Origin: Sitta carolinensis
Taxonomy: Eukaryota; Chordata; Aves; Passeriformes; Sittidae
DNA length: 64,000 nucleotides
Direction of reading: 5' to 3'
Assembly: GCA_032173965.1 (NCBI GenBank)
Contig: CM063288.1
Location: 11,078,501 to 11,142,500, forward strand
A program made the translations under genes and the position numbers. The notes under the pieces are model-generated. The model was not told the origin of the DNA. It saw only the letters and a program-made list of their open reading frames with translations, and did no database searches. This document shows, one piece after another, positions 39,201 through 49,783 of the stretch (the first letter of the stretch is position 1; each line of letters starts with the position of its first letter).

Positions 39201-42200
39201 TTATGTCATCTGAATAAAGCTCTATAACCAATCTCTATACTCAAAGGGAGTGACAAATGTTAATTTTATGTTGCAGACTCAAGGGAGAAAGAAGCAACTT
39301 AATCCAGACTTTTAATTCTATGTTAGCTTTTTGTCGTTGTTTTGGGTTTGTTGGGTTTTTTTCCAAAGGGTGAGCCAGTTTTGCCTCTCTCAAGGTGTCT
39401 TCTGTTGGTGTTTTCCTGGCTGCTCTCTCTCCAGCCTTGTCCTGGCTGGTGTGCTCTGTTCACACGGGTTTGTATTTTTTGGCATTTACCAAGCCTGACA
39501 TTATCATCTAGGGTAGAGCATCTCTTATCTTCATATTGTTTAATTTCTCAAGTCCAATATATTTTAGTTAATAAAAACGATTTTCAGACTAAATTGCCAT
39601 CAATATACAGACCACTACCTCAAATATCTCTGCATATGATAACAGCTTAAACCCTATTTTATCTTTTTTTCAACACTGGCTTGAATTAAGCTATTTTTTC
39701 CTGAGAAAAAGATTATTTGCATGGTTCTTCTGCACATCCTTAACTCATTTCCCCAGAGAGGCAGGGATGAGAGATTCAAAATGCAATTCAGAGCATCTAC
39801 TAAGCTGCTGCTCTGGGGGATGTATATAGCAGCTGCTCCACCTGACAGAGAAATATGAACACAGTAGCATTGGTGGCTTTTTGCTGTTTGTTACAACACC
39901 TTATCAGCACTGCACTAGATTTTGGTCTCACAGCCTGTGAGTCTCCTCTCATACACCATCAGTGCTAAAAACTGCTCCGAGACCAAGAGAGGTTTGTTTC
40001 TGCTATCCCCTGATTTTCTTCTTGTTTCTGCTACTGAAAAGGTGCAAAGAGGAACTGCATTTTCCCTGTCACTATTCCAAGTACGAGTTTTCTCTTTCCT
40101 GAGGAAAGGGATGAAAAGATAACTTTAGCTCAGGATCTTACCCAGATGGAAAAACATTTTCAGTCTCATTACACTATCAAGTGTAATGTTCATCTGTTAT
40201 TTGCCCAGTGCTGTTTTCAGATGTGTTATTTATCCAATCATCATTTAATTATTTTCATGTATCAAAAAGTAGATAGCTATTGAGGTCAAATGACAGAAAA
40301 TAACATGAGCAGAAGGCTTTTTAATCACAATCATGAAAGAGAAAATTGGAAAAAAGTTACACTAGAAATTCATTCTTGACTTACAAAATAATTGATGACT
40401 GTAGCTTAAAGCAAAATTGGGGAAGTAAACATCTATCTAAAATATTTTGTTTTCAACTGTCTCATTATCCAGGTCAGGACTCATTTTGATATGTCAAGGT
40501 TTTTGCACACCTGACCTCCCTACTAATGAATTTATGTGCTCTGCCAAACTTGTAACTTGCAATTGAACGTGAGCTCTTTAGGAGCCCTTTTAAAGGAAAA
40601 AAAAATTATCTGAGGACTGATAATAAATGGTAGTGTAAAATATCACATGCCAGAGCATCACGATAATAAGTAACTTAGACATTTACATTATGTATCTATC
40701 TGAGAAAATACACATATGCACATACACACTTCTGCACAAAAAAAAAAAAAAAAATCACTTTTGTTCCTAAACTGGCCTCTGAACTGCAAAAATATAATAA
40801 AAGGGACAGTTTAAATATGGCAACAGAAATTAAAGGAAAGCTCCTATTGTACTATACTGTCACCTCTTTCCCAATTATTTTATCAAGTCACATATTTTAT
40901 CAAGTCATGTTATAAACCATTCAATTATGCAGTTTTCATCACTTCCCTGAGGACACTCGATACTAGTATCAGGAACTGACCTGGTTACACCTGCCTTCCT
41001 CACTTCTCAGTCACTGTTGCAATACCCTAACAGGCAGCAACAAAGAAAAGCATGTAAGGCTATAAAAGCTGGAATTACAATATCACTGAGCAAAATGGAT
41101 ATGAAAAAAGTGAGATTACACAGTAAAAAGGTTCTAGTGACTGATGATAATGCCACACAGTTAAGATGGGAAAGCACTTCCATTTACAGTTGGCTTTATT
41201 TTTCTTTTTCCCCTTGTACAAGTTGAAACTTTGCATGCATGGTCACAGTCACATCAGGTACTGGATTTGTTAAGCTATTTAAAAGCTGTGTGTCACATAA
41301 GTGCTTTTTCTAGGTAAAAAATCCAGACATTTAGTGTTCTTACCACTGTGTGTCTAATGCCTGGACTTAGGAGAATTTTAAATGCATGAAAATCTCATTA
41401 GCTTCTTTACTCGGATGGGGAAAAAAGGCAACACTGGAGGGAGAACTACTTACTCAAAAACTACTTTTTATACAATTGATTTAAAACCCACAACACTAAA
41501 ATAAGTATCCAAGGCTCTGTTCTAAGATATGTTAAGTTAACTTTTTCTGGGAAGGCTAAGGCTGGGGAAGTTGGAGCAGTATTTTAACTGATTTACAGTG
41601 TGGAAAAAGCATTTTCACCTTTTCTTTGGCAGACAACACAGTGAAAAGCAGGGCTGTCAACCACAGCATGTTGCTCTGATTCTCTAAACACAAATACCCC
41701 AGGCGACTGGAAAACTCAATTCCTTTGCATCTTAGGAGGAAGTAGAGCTCATTTCAAGAGCCCTGAGAAGACGTGATTCTGGTGCAGGGTCTTTTGTGAA
41801 ATTTCTACCATGCTTTTCCCACTCGCTGCCATGAGAATTGACCACTTAGTCACTTCACAAGCTTCTATGCAAATACATCAAAAATAAAATGCAATTCAGT
41901 TTTGCCACAGTTGGACAATGTATGAGGAGCAGCGAAGTCACTGAGAGTGTTTATTCTGCAGGAAGACAGCAATACAGTGTGCCACTTACTATGGAAAAGT
42001 TTAGTACGTGAACTGCTGATCCTAACAATTAACGCAAAAAGCAATTCTGGATAAAGAAGTTGATGTTTCATAGCAATGGATGGCTAATATTTCTTTCACA
42101 TGCCTGACAATTTCATTCACTGAAACAATTGGATTGTTCAACTCCTGCTAATTTGAAAGACAAAGAGGTTTATGTAGTGATTAACTCATTGTGGGAACTC

Positions 42201-45200
42201 CTGGAATCAAAACAAAGAGACCCTTCCACTGGAGGACTTCAGAGACCTTTTGAAGTGCTATTGAATTTAGTGCCACTACATGCAACAAAGCAAGCAAATA
42301 CCTCCTACCCTAGAGCGTCTGTACTGACGTGTGATGCAAACTGCTTGCCCAGAGAAAGGCACATGAAAAGCCATGGACTTACCCACATTATATGTCAGGA
42401 GTCTGATTATACCTCAGAGGGAACCAACATTAGTTTTGTCAAGAACCACTTCTGATTTTTCACAATCAAGCTAATAGAAGTGGACAGAGCTTTTTCTTTA
42501 AACTCACAAAAATAAATACAACAGAAGTACCTCCTAGTAAATGGAACATTTTCAGGCACTTTTAAGGCAAAGACGATTAGGGAGGTCAAATTCATGCTTT
42601 ACTGCAATTCACTGCTACAGAGTATGGGGAGAACCAATGCAAATGATGTTTTGTTTATACCCCAAAGAGAGCACAGTAAGGCTCTATGTCTGGAAAAAGA
42701 ATGGAAAGAAAAAGACCTCTGGGTAAAGCAATGAATTCATCTATTAAAAATAACATTCTGATAGATGAATTTCATGGAAATGCACTTCCTTTCAACATTT
42801 TCATTAAATTATATATTTATACTACAAAAGCTTTCTGCCTTCTGGATATTCATGGATTGAGGCCATTAGCATTTTTTAGCTTGTTTTTGATGCATGCAAC
42901 CATTGATATGTGGAATAATTTAAAGCTGGTTTTCCCCCCATCAGTAAGAAATATTATTACAACCAGAAAGCCTGAGTCACTGTTTGGTAGATTATCTCCA
43001 GAAAGAGAATGAAAAAGAAAAGAGAAAAACTTAGAAATGCACATCTAGCCATTTTCATGAGGAATTAGGCTCATGTTTTAGCCCTGTATGAACCATGGCC
43101 TCAGCACAGTCAGACCGTTATGGGAGTGGACTTGGAAGGGACCACAGCATCTCCATCCTGGGCATCCCAGCCTCATGTCTCTTCTGCCACACTTAAAGAA
43201 AACAGCAAATGCATTTACAGTAGTCTGACTGTAAAACCCAAAGACAGTGGGTTTTGGGATTAAATTCAAAGGATTGGAAAACCAAAGTTACTGCAAAACT
43301 TATTACTGAGAGCCTGCCAAGAGAGACAAGTATTTTCAAGGAGAGGACGCAGTGATCTGAGGCCAAGAGCCTGAGGTGTCCATCAGACATCCTGACAGAG
43401 GACAGGGATGGCGTGGGTGGACAGTGAGACCCCCGAGCACTGTGGTGACAAATTCCCTTGCATCCACACACTGTGTTATTGTGCAGCCATCACACCTGTC
43501 ACACATCTTGGGGGGGATGTGGGGGGGGGGGGGTGGTTCTTCACTTTATCCGGGTTTGAAAGATAAGGGCACATAAAGTCAAAGCTGAGGGGTTTTTTTT
43601 ATTAAAAATTCTGTTTCCTGGTTTTCTTTTAAAACTAACCAATTCCACAAACCCATTACTAAAAGAAGAAATATTTAAAGCAACACTAATAGAGGACATG
43701 CTCATCAAATATGAACAGACCCAAAGTACACAACATTGTAAACACGAAGTAGGCAATTACATTATGGGCTAATGAGGCAAAACATACTGAAAAAAATTAT
43801 CAGGGAAGTGCACCAGCACTAGCTGCTATTTGGGCTGCTAGGGGAGAAAGCTGATTAAGATTACTTAGCACAAAAGAGGTCCTAAGGAGGATTTTTTAGT
43901 AAAAGAGTAGGAGTGTACAGGAGATGCAGCAAATTAAGGCATGGGATAAACAAGACCTATTTAAATATTCCTGAATAATTTTTCTTAAGCAAATGAAAGA
44001 GCAAGACAGTGTTTTGATTATAATGAAGCAACTTCAATAAAAATTCAATTAATTCAAATTCTTTAAGGACAGAAATTAGCCACCATAGTACGAGTCCCAA
44101 ACTAAGGCAAAAAGCTCAGTATGATTAAAAAATTAAAAGTATTCTACAGTTAAGGATACCACCTGCCATTATATGAGATGAAGCTAAATATCCCACAGAG
44201 AATATAAATTCTCTTCCCTTCCAGAAGAGGCATGCACTAACTGAGCCCTTGTAGAAGTGCTGCCCACTAAATACTGCTGCAATACCAAGCCCTTTCTGAG
44301 TTTCTTTTAATGTACTCCAAGAGTTTACACAGGGTCTGTAAATTGTTAATTCAGCAGCCACACTGGTTGCAGGTGGATGACACCCACAGTGCCATGGCCA
44401 AAGTCCAGGATAGGAGTAAAAGGAAAAGAGCATTTATGACCAGAACTGTCAAGTCATCTCCTTTTTTTCCCACTAAGGCTGATCCAGCTGAAGAAGCCAA
44501 TTTGGCTGCCCCTGGAGTGGCAGTGCTGATCAGGAGCTGCTGGTGGCATCACAGGACACATGGCTCGAGCAGTGACAGGCAGGACCACTGGGCAGCCACA
44601 GGGACACTAAATCAGCCCCCCACTACTATCAAGAAATAAGCAGAGCTGGAAAAAATGATAACCACTTAAGAACACAGGACCTCTAATCTAAAACAAATGT
44701 TTTGGAGCACAGGTTACAAAATAAACCCTGTGTACAAGACGAAGCTGGTGGAAGTAATAAAACCAAGAAAAATTGTTAAGTTACAGGGGCATAAAAAATA
44801 AGTAGTCCACATGTGAACCTACTCATGAATGACCTGTTTCCTTTTTTCCCCACTTTCCTATTTTTCTGATGCCATGGATTAACCCAGCTCAGCCTTCCAC
44901 AAGCACAAAACAGCACCAGGCAAGTGCTCAATCTTAACGTTTTCCCCCTCTGCTTGCTGAGCTGCAGCACACAAACAGGTATGTTTATTCATCTTTCTAT
45001 TCCCAGACCCTCACTTTAGATTAAATCCTTTTTTCATTTCTCTTCCCCAGTGAGGTACGGAGCACAAAACACTCAGCACACTCTGTCTTTATTTCTTACA
45101 GGCTGATTTGTCTACCATCCTCTTCTAACAGGCTCTTCTCATTCCTCAGAACACTTTAATTCCTCTTCTCCACAGATACTCTGCTTCTGGTTGTTTGGGG

Positions 45201-48200
45201 TTTTTTTGAGCACAGAAGTGTGTTCAGTATTACCAAAGAATATGGGAATCCTAGTACGTCTTTCCTTCACTGAAAGAACCTCTTCTGAGGTGCCCCTTTG
45301 CATTTTTCATGCATATGAATGGTGGCTTGTGGCAGCCTTAAGATCAGAAAAGAGAAATAATGAGATGAACCCATTAATTCTTTAGGCTTTCAGGGACAGA
45401 AAAGGGGAAAATGTGGAATTATTAAAAGGTAAGTCTAACAAGAGTAAAATACAAACTAGGTTGCAACTAGCTAATAGAACAAAAATATACCAAAGATGTG
45501 CTAAGAGTGAGTCCTCAAATATAGTAACAGAAAGAGTTCACAACAATATATCTAAAAGTAAGAGAAATACTCAAAATCCTAAGAACTGGTAATATTAACA
45601 AAAAGACCCATTTACAGGATCTACCAGCTATTGGTGTGTCTCCTACAAACAACTGTGTAAACAACCACTCTATTTCCACTGTAATTCTCCGTGTTATTTT
45701 GCCAGATTCCCAACAAACATTTTAATGGTACTTACTGCCAAAGAGCATACTCTCACTACCATGATTCAAGGTCCTCAATAACTACTTCTCTGTTGTGAAA
45801 TCTAATGTGAAGGACAAACCCTACCAGCCCACAGCATAACAAGTTCTAATAAATAGCTTAATTAATGCGTTCAATACAAATGACAAATTATGTTACATCC
45901 TTTACTTCCATGTCTTTAATTATCCTGTCTTTCAAAACATTTTAAGAAGTCTTACATCACACAATCAGTCTTAAAAGTCAAAGATTTATGGCTCTGGCTG
46001 ATTTCATCATTTTATTTCCTTCTTCTTTAAACATTTCAGTCATACAGGTTTTTGCCTTGATTTAACACCTAAGATGTATGAAAGTCTATTCCTAAACACA
46101 GAATACAAGGTAAATATGAAGTGTTATATGGAGGGAAAAATCAACTCTGATTTAGTCTATAAAAAAATGGCCTCCCAGTAATGTTAATGTTCAGGATAAA
46201 ATAATAAAATCCTAAAAGAGTTCAATGACAAATATTACTCAATGACAGCAGGTGTCAGAAAGGAAAGGATTGGCCAAAATGCAGGCAAAAAAGCATTAGT
46301 GATGATCTTATAACCTCCAGGGAAGTGAAGAAGATTCAGGAAAGGTACAATTTGGTGACATCGTTTTTTCCTTTATGTTCTATATAATGTATATTAATTG
46401 TGAATTAAATAAACAGGTGTGGCAAATTAAGTTTTCATAACATTTAGAAAGGAATAATAAATTTGGGGTCAAATTTACTTTCATATATCTGGCACATTTG
46501 ACAAACCCGGAAGCTCATAATACATAAGAAAAAATTCTTTTTAACGTCCTTGTCTGTATGATAGACTCACTAACCTCATAGCTTACTGGGCTGGGGAGGA
46601 AAACAGGTAAAAGCATGAGAGGGACTTTATTAGTCCATGTGAAGGAAGGCTCTTCCATCTGACATGCAAGTTCACACTTAGACATTTTCACCATGTACTC
46701 CCACTTCAGCCTGCACTGAATTTATGCAGTTCTGGCATGGATTTCCAGTACAATTTTAGGTCACACACTGGCAGAAAACAAAAATTCACCACAGAAAATT
46801 CACAGCTGCTTCAAAGAGACACGCTGAAATGTGCAACTTGAAATTTTCCCTCATATGCATAAGCATCAAATGCACTGAAAAGAGAGTTTAAGGTCTGTGT
46901 TTATAACATAACTCGGAGGTCTGGGATGGTCTTAGTCTTATATTACACACTACAACCAGAAGAATAATTATAGACTAGAAAGAGGCTTAAGAATACACGT
47001 GGATATTACAGGTCTGTTTGAGATAAGGAGCATAAAGCAACCAGGATTAAATGTCAGTATTAACAGTGATTTCCTTATGTCTATGACTGCTCTGATAGGT
47101 GGTGGGCTTTAGTAGCTCTCCTTAATGTTAATCACAGGAGATTAAGGAGCAGAGACTGCTACAAAGTGCAAAACCTCCAATCTAAGCTTTACAAACCTCA
47201 TGAACATTCTTTAATTTTATGTATATTAACTCTGACAGAATTGTCCCATGGAAATCTGCAGCATATTCCCACAGATGACTCATAGACTGAAGGAACACAC
47301 TACGAAACATGCAAAAGCATTTAAAGAAATTCCAGTTACTCAGGTTTCTGAAATGCTTCCAATTAGCTTGTGTGTGATCTTGTCCCTCTGACAGGCTCTG
47401 TAACATTCAAATTGTTGTATTAAAGCATTTACACATCTAGAATAAGTGCATAATTTGGTGCTCAGTCAGTTGTGGCTAATGCATTAAGCAATAATTTTCA
47501 TCTCAAAAATATTATTTTATTTGGTATCACACTTCAAATAATGGATGAAAACTGGCCTTGAGCCTTAACCCACAAAACAATGCAAGTTACGTGGTGTAAC
47601 ATCACACAGTCTGTACAATTATTTACGAAGTCTCAAGAGACTTCACTGAAAATCATTCTTTTGCTTCACACAGTTGGCCATAATTAATTCTTGGTAGATT
47701 TTTTCATCAAACTGTGTAAAAGATCAAGCTACTTCCTCATGCAGAGCTATAATTCTTGAAAATTTCTTTTTTGGGTATAGGATAAGTAGGCAAATTTATC
47801 AGTTTCAGCTGGAGATGATACATATTTTCACAGCATGAATATATGAAATTATTAACCTTTTCCATCAGTATTCTGCTCATACTCTTTTTTTTCCCTATAT
47901 ATTTTTCAATAAATTTTAACATCATGTTTTATACATCTCACTCGTCAGACTCTCTAAGTCCAAAGCCTTTCTTTGTTCCTTGAATGTTTCTCCTTAGTTA
48001 TTTATTTAATTTTTTACCTAGGCCTGCTTTCTGCAGCTACACTGGAAAACCTTGTTTAAAGGTGATTAAGAATTTCCCCACTTCCCCAAATAATACCTCA
48101 CATCTAAATCTCACCTGGAAATTTTTATCTTCTCAGTTATTTACAGTCATCACCCTTGTTTTGGTAAAGCCTAGGGCAGCACATGTCTTCTGGCACACAT

Positions 48201-49783
48201 CATAAATGAAAAGCTACGTAGAACACCACATTTCATTGCATTTCAGCCATCTGTGCCAATTCAAAGCTATTGATATTTAACCCAAGATTGATGAGAATGA
48301 ACAAACTGAATGTCAAGCACCCGTTGACATTTTAAGAAAATGTAAACCAAGGGTAAAATGAGGACAGCTCTTCTTGGCCACCCAAAACAGTACATTTTCC
48401 TCAAAAGGGTGAAGGGTGGCACAATATGGATAGTTCAGCCTGCCCTGCTCACAGAGTCCTTGAACACCCTGTCAAAATGGGCAACGCTGGGCAACCAGTA
48501 TCAGGAATACCTTGAGTGCTTCCTTACGAGCTCACTAAGCACCTAAGAACTGAAATTGCATCCCCCCTACCCAACACTCTGCTCTCAGTTTCCTTATCAG
48601 GGCTAGTTTTACAATTCTCTCTGAACCTCTTTGTTTGTTTTATCCACAGGACCCAGTCATCGGCTTTTAACTTCACACCAAACATTTTCTTTCTCAGCTT
48701 AAAAAGGTTCCCAAGCCGATTTTCAGGTTAAGTAATACTAAGGGGATAAAAAAAACAAATCAAAACCCCCAAACAACTTGCTGAAGTAATAAAGGGACCG
48801 CATGGTAGAATTGAACTGATTAAAATTCAAGGGGAATAAACCCAACCCACAAAAAATATTTTATTTGTAAGATCTTTTCTTAGTGTTTACATATTATAAA
48901 CCGTAACTAGCAAAGAACCAGTGCTGCTGCTTCTTCAAAGCAGCAGGAAAGAGTAGTAATGCCTGCATACTCCCACCTCCTTCACACTAAGAGGCAAAAG
49001 AAAGTTAAGTGAACAAGCGATTCCATATTCCCTGGCTGTACGAAATGAGCACTACTCTTGTACTCAATGCGGATTCCCAGATTCAGGATATGTTGGTGGA
49101 ACAATTAAATTCTTTGGTTTGTAGGATTTTTAGGAAGGAATCGGTTTCTATCACTGATTCATAAAGTGCCTGTGCACAGCAGACAATCATTTAACTGCAG
49201 AAAAAGTACAAGGCTACTCTGGAGCATGGACGGGAAGAGACTACATGAAAAAAGTCATTATGTACAAATTTATCTGTCTCACGGCATGACCCCGTACATT
49301 CAATATGAGAAAATGAACTAATTATTTAACATTTCCATACAAATTACTTATTTGTGGGCATTGAGGCATGGCTCCCTGTGTGATCTTGGGCCAGTTTCTG
49401 AATCTCTAGTTCCTTATTTGCAAAGCAGATTAATATTAGTTATGCAGAAGGGGGTAAGATTAAATTAACTCAAGCTTGTAAAGGGTTTTCTGATCTTCAG
49501 ATACTATGGAGAAGGATGAGAAAAATCCATTTAAGAAGCAAAGAAACATGTAAACCCATAGCCACACAACAAACATTTGGTATATCAGCTTCATACAGAA
49601 AATTTGTACTAACATTTCTTTGTAGTAGCAGCAAAAATTATATTAGCAGAAAGAATAATATGTATATTAAAAATAATTTATTCACTTACTTCTTCCTAAT
49701 TTCTAGGTCTGAAACTGGAACACATCTCAGGCCAGCTCCCAATACCATGAGGGATGATGTTAGTAACACTGTTACCCTCAGAC
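6404..49783 (-). CDS. SLC49A4: SLC49A4 (DIRC2) lysosomal MFS transporter, coding exons 2-9, 5' incomplete
   Basis: Gene-level span. Eight minus-strand exons join in frame with GT donors and AG acceptors throughout. They give 363 residues ending in the family C-terminus (YLDVVVSV then TGA). Exon lengths, in transcript order, are 94, 263, 130, 109, 68, 128, 183 and 116 nt. Intron phases, from intron 1, are 1, 2, 1, 2, 0, 2, 1 and 1. From memory of the human protein the match is near-identical over long stretches ([43 protein letters not shown]), which separates it from the paralogues FLVCR1, FLVCR2 and SLC49A3. Known biology: a 12-helix, N-glycosylated protein of the lysosomal membrane, reported to mediate proton-coupled pyridoxine export and to be cleaved by lysosomal proteases. 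The human gene was named for disruption by a renal carcinoma translocation. Exon 1, with the start codon, dileucine sorting signal and helices 1-2, lies outside the window. Every exon is intact, so I infer a functional gene. Confidence 0.96.
6645..6668. repeat. (CGAT)6 tetranucleotide repeat
   Basis: Six perfect CGAT units. The unit is self-complementary in tandem, so the array is palindromic and carries six CpG sites. It sits 126 bp upstream of the exon 9 acceptor in transcript orientation. Confidence 0.95.
7231..7280. repeat. (ATT)n simple repeat, interrupted
   Basis: Repeated ATT units broken by AACT and TCTCT interruptions, in intron 8. Confidence 0.8.
9684..9866 (-). CDS. SLC49A4: SLC49A4 exon 8 (helices 10-11)
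   Basis: Exon of 183 nt. The acceptor is TTCTGTTGTAG; the donor is ACAG|GTAAGAA. After the split alanine it reads [20 protein letters not shown] (helix 10), [20 protein letters not shown] and [20 protein letters not shown] (helix 11). The last base begins glutamate, completed in exon 9. The [13 protein letters not shown] block between helices 10 and 11 is nearly invariant in the family. The surrounding open frame (9643-9903) overruns both splice sites. Confidence 0.97.
9867..20095 (-). other. SLC49A4: SLC49A4 intron 7
   Basis: Intron of 10229 bp, phase 1. I see no second gene. It contains a 19-base A run at 13220-13238 and long AT-rich stretches. The part at about 17930-19330 is free of obvious repeats and dense in TAAT-type and ATTA-type words, which could be non-coding regulatory DNA, but that is only an impression. 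Confidence 0.85.
13220..13238. repeat. Poly(A) tract, 19 bases
   Basis: Uninterrupted A run followed by AGAAGAG. No retroposed gene could be recognised upstream of it. Confidence 0.85.
20096..20223 (-). CDS. SLC49A4: SLC49A4 exon 7 (helix 9)
   Basis: Exon of 128 nt. The acceptor is TTATGTTAG; the donor is CACAG|GTATCAA. The first base completes arginine, then [20 protein letters not shown] (helix 9) and [20 protein letters not shown] plus TT follow. The last base starts an alanine codon completed in exon 8 (valine in human). [10 protein letters not shown] is identical to human and fixes the identity. An open frame running on either side of the exon (20061-20255) reads into intron sequence and should not be taken as the exon limits. 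Confidence 0.96.
20224..25057 (-). other. SLC49A4: SLC49A4 intron 6
   Basis: Intron of 4834 bp, phase 2. It holds a 20-base A run at 23220-23239 and otherwise unique sequence. Open frames such as 24003-24335 on the minus strand show no family resemblance. Confidence 0.85.
23220..23239. repeat. Poly(A) tract, 20 bases
   Basis: Perfect A run followed by GGAAAAAACCC. A simple repeat, possibly the tail of an unrecognised old insertion. Confidence 0.85.
25058..25125 (-). CDS. SLC49A4: SLC49A4 exon 6 (helix 8)
   Basis: The smallest exon, 68 nt, only 625 bp downstream of exon 5. The acceptor is ATGTCAG and the donor AAG|GTAGGAA. It reads [20 protein letters not shown] followed by MA, and two bases of an arginine codon are completed in exon 7. 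It is one membrane helix rich in glycine. The human exon encodes the same residues as far as I recall. It begins in phase 0 and ends in phase 2, so skipping it would shift the frame. Confidence 0.95.
25126..25750 (-). other. SLC49A4: SLC49A4 intron 5
   Basis: The shortest intron, 625 bp, phase 0. It contains a small AAAAC-type run at 25139-25155 and no other feature that I recognise. Confidence 0.9.
25751..25859 (-). CDS. SLC49A4: SLC49A4 exon 5 (helix 7)
   Basis: Exon of 109 nt. The acceptor is TATCTTCACAG; the donor is CCAG|GTAAGTATC, near consensus. The first base completes a serine codon (AG|C). The rest reads [20 protein letters not shown], then [16 protein letters not shown], and ends on a codon boundary (phase 0). 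This is helix 7 and the following loop. The human protein has the same AYAIPLGVF and [12 protein letters not shown] blocks. Codons are largely A/T-ending, unlike exon 3. Confidence 0.96.
25860..30946 (-). other. SLC49A4: SLC49A4 intron 4
   Basis: Intron of 5087 bp, phase 2. It contains the candidate solo LTR at 28464-28969. The remaining sequence is AT-rich with no recognisable gene. Confidence 0.88.
28464..28969 (+). mobile_element. Candidate solo LTR of an avian endogenous retrovirus
   Basis: The stretch starts TGTGTGATAG and ends CCTTACA, the TG...CA pattern of retroviral LTRs. It is flanked on both sides by the 5-base word CACAG (28459-28463 and 28970-28974), which would be the target-site duplication. 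An AATAAA polyadenylation signal lies at 28851-28856, about 115 bases from the 3' edge, as expected for the R-U5 part. The region between is GC-richer than the surrounding intron and resembles songbird LTRs in wording, but that is memory only. It is inserted in intron 4, antisense to SLC49A4. No internal viral genes are present. Confidence 0.5.
30947..31076 (-). CDS. SLC49A4: SLC49A4 exon 4 (helix 6 and central cytosolic loop)
   Basis: Exon of 130 nt. The acceptor is TTGTTTAG followed by AATTTGG; the donor is TTAAG|GTAGGA. With the G left over from exon 3 it gives glutamate, then [30 protein letters not shown] and [13 protein letters not shown] second AG (TTTTCTGCAG) lies inside the exon, within the FSAA codons. 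Using it would drop the first 33 nt, an in-frame loss of 11 residues from helix 6, so the outer site is chosen because it keeps the family sequence. The proline-rich segment and RLSYRRS match the human loop between helices 6 and 7. The reading frame passes through a run of seven C (seven G on the plus strand), a slippage-prone site that is intact here. Confidence 0.95.
33631..34092. repeat. 462-bp uninterrupted polypurine tract (GA/GAAA)
   Basis: Every base of the plus strand is A or G over 462 bp. The first part (33631 to about 33940) is an irregular mix of GA, GAGAA and GAAA units. The rest is nearly pure GAAA with a few slips. The SLC49A4 transcript carries the complement, a UUUC/UC-rich tract ending about 2.55 kb upstream of the exon 4 acceptor. 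The 166-residue plus-strand frame of K, E and R and the 272-residue minus-strand frame of S, F and L that cross it are composition artefacts. Confidence 0.97.
36164..36209. repeat. (TA)23 microsatellite
   Basis: Forty-six bases of perfect TA, followed by ATAATAATATG. It lies about 0.87 kb downstream of exon 3 in transcript orientation. Confidence 0.95.
37083..37345 (-). CDS. SLC49A4: SLC49A4 exon 3 (helices 4-5, glycosylated luminal loop)
   Basis: The largest coding exon here, 263 nt. The acceptor is CTCTTCCAG; the donor is GCAG|GTGGGG. It starts by completing the split lysine, then reads [20 protein letters not shown] (helix 4), the cytosolic loop with [10 protein letters not shown], and helix 5 around [18 protein letters not shown]. 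The luminal loop follows, with PPNGTARLL, and the exon ends [12 protein letters not shown]. The NGT sequon corresponds to the N-glycosylation site known in human (near N209), in the loop where lysosomal cleavage is reported. The exon is strikingly GC- and CpG-rich compared with its flanks, with mostly G/C-ending codons. A 147-residue open frame on the opposite strand (36937-37380) and a longer one in another minus frame are shadows of this composition. Confidence 0.97.
40738..40754. repeat. Poly(A) tract, 17 bases
   Basis: Simple A run in intron 2, preceded by CACACTTCTGCAC. Confidence 0.85.
43510..43536 (+). repeat. G-run cluster (7 G, then 13 G)
   Basis: A run of seven G, ATGT, then thirteen G, T and GG on the plus strand. 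It meets the general requirement for G-quadruplex formation. The transcript strand is C-rich here. Confidence 0.85.
49690..49783 (-). CDS. SLC49A4: SLC49A4 exon 2 (helix 3)
   Basis: Exon of 94 nt that no long open reading frame reveals; it was found by matching the protein family. The acceptor is a pyrimidine-rich stretch ending CTTAG. The exon then completes a glycine codon begun in exon 1 and reads [20 protein letters not shown], followed by [10 protein letters not shown]. The donor is AA|GTAAGTG, and the split AA|G codon gives lysine at the exon 3 join. It encodes helix 3 and the start of the next loop, about residues 115-147 if exon 1 has the human length. The human counterpart reads TVLLTSFLMVLGTGLRC, so the assignment is firm. 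It is AT-richer at third codon positions than exon 3. Confidence 0.93.

Larger units (their letters stand above)
37346..49689 (-). other. SLC49A4: SLC49A4 intron 2
   Basis: Intron of 12344 bp, phase 2. It contains a 17-base A run (40738-40754) and the G-run cluster at 43510-43536. The open frames at 42129-42455, 43193-43471 and 44310-44639 were read and resemble no protein family. Confidence 0.88.

Noticed and set aside
6404..49783. Identity as FLVCR1, FLVCR2 or SLC49A3 rather than SLC49A4
   Set aside because: The blocks [20 protein letters not shown] and the C-terminal [12 protein letters not shown] belong to SLC49A4 as I recall it, and the exon count matches.
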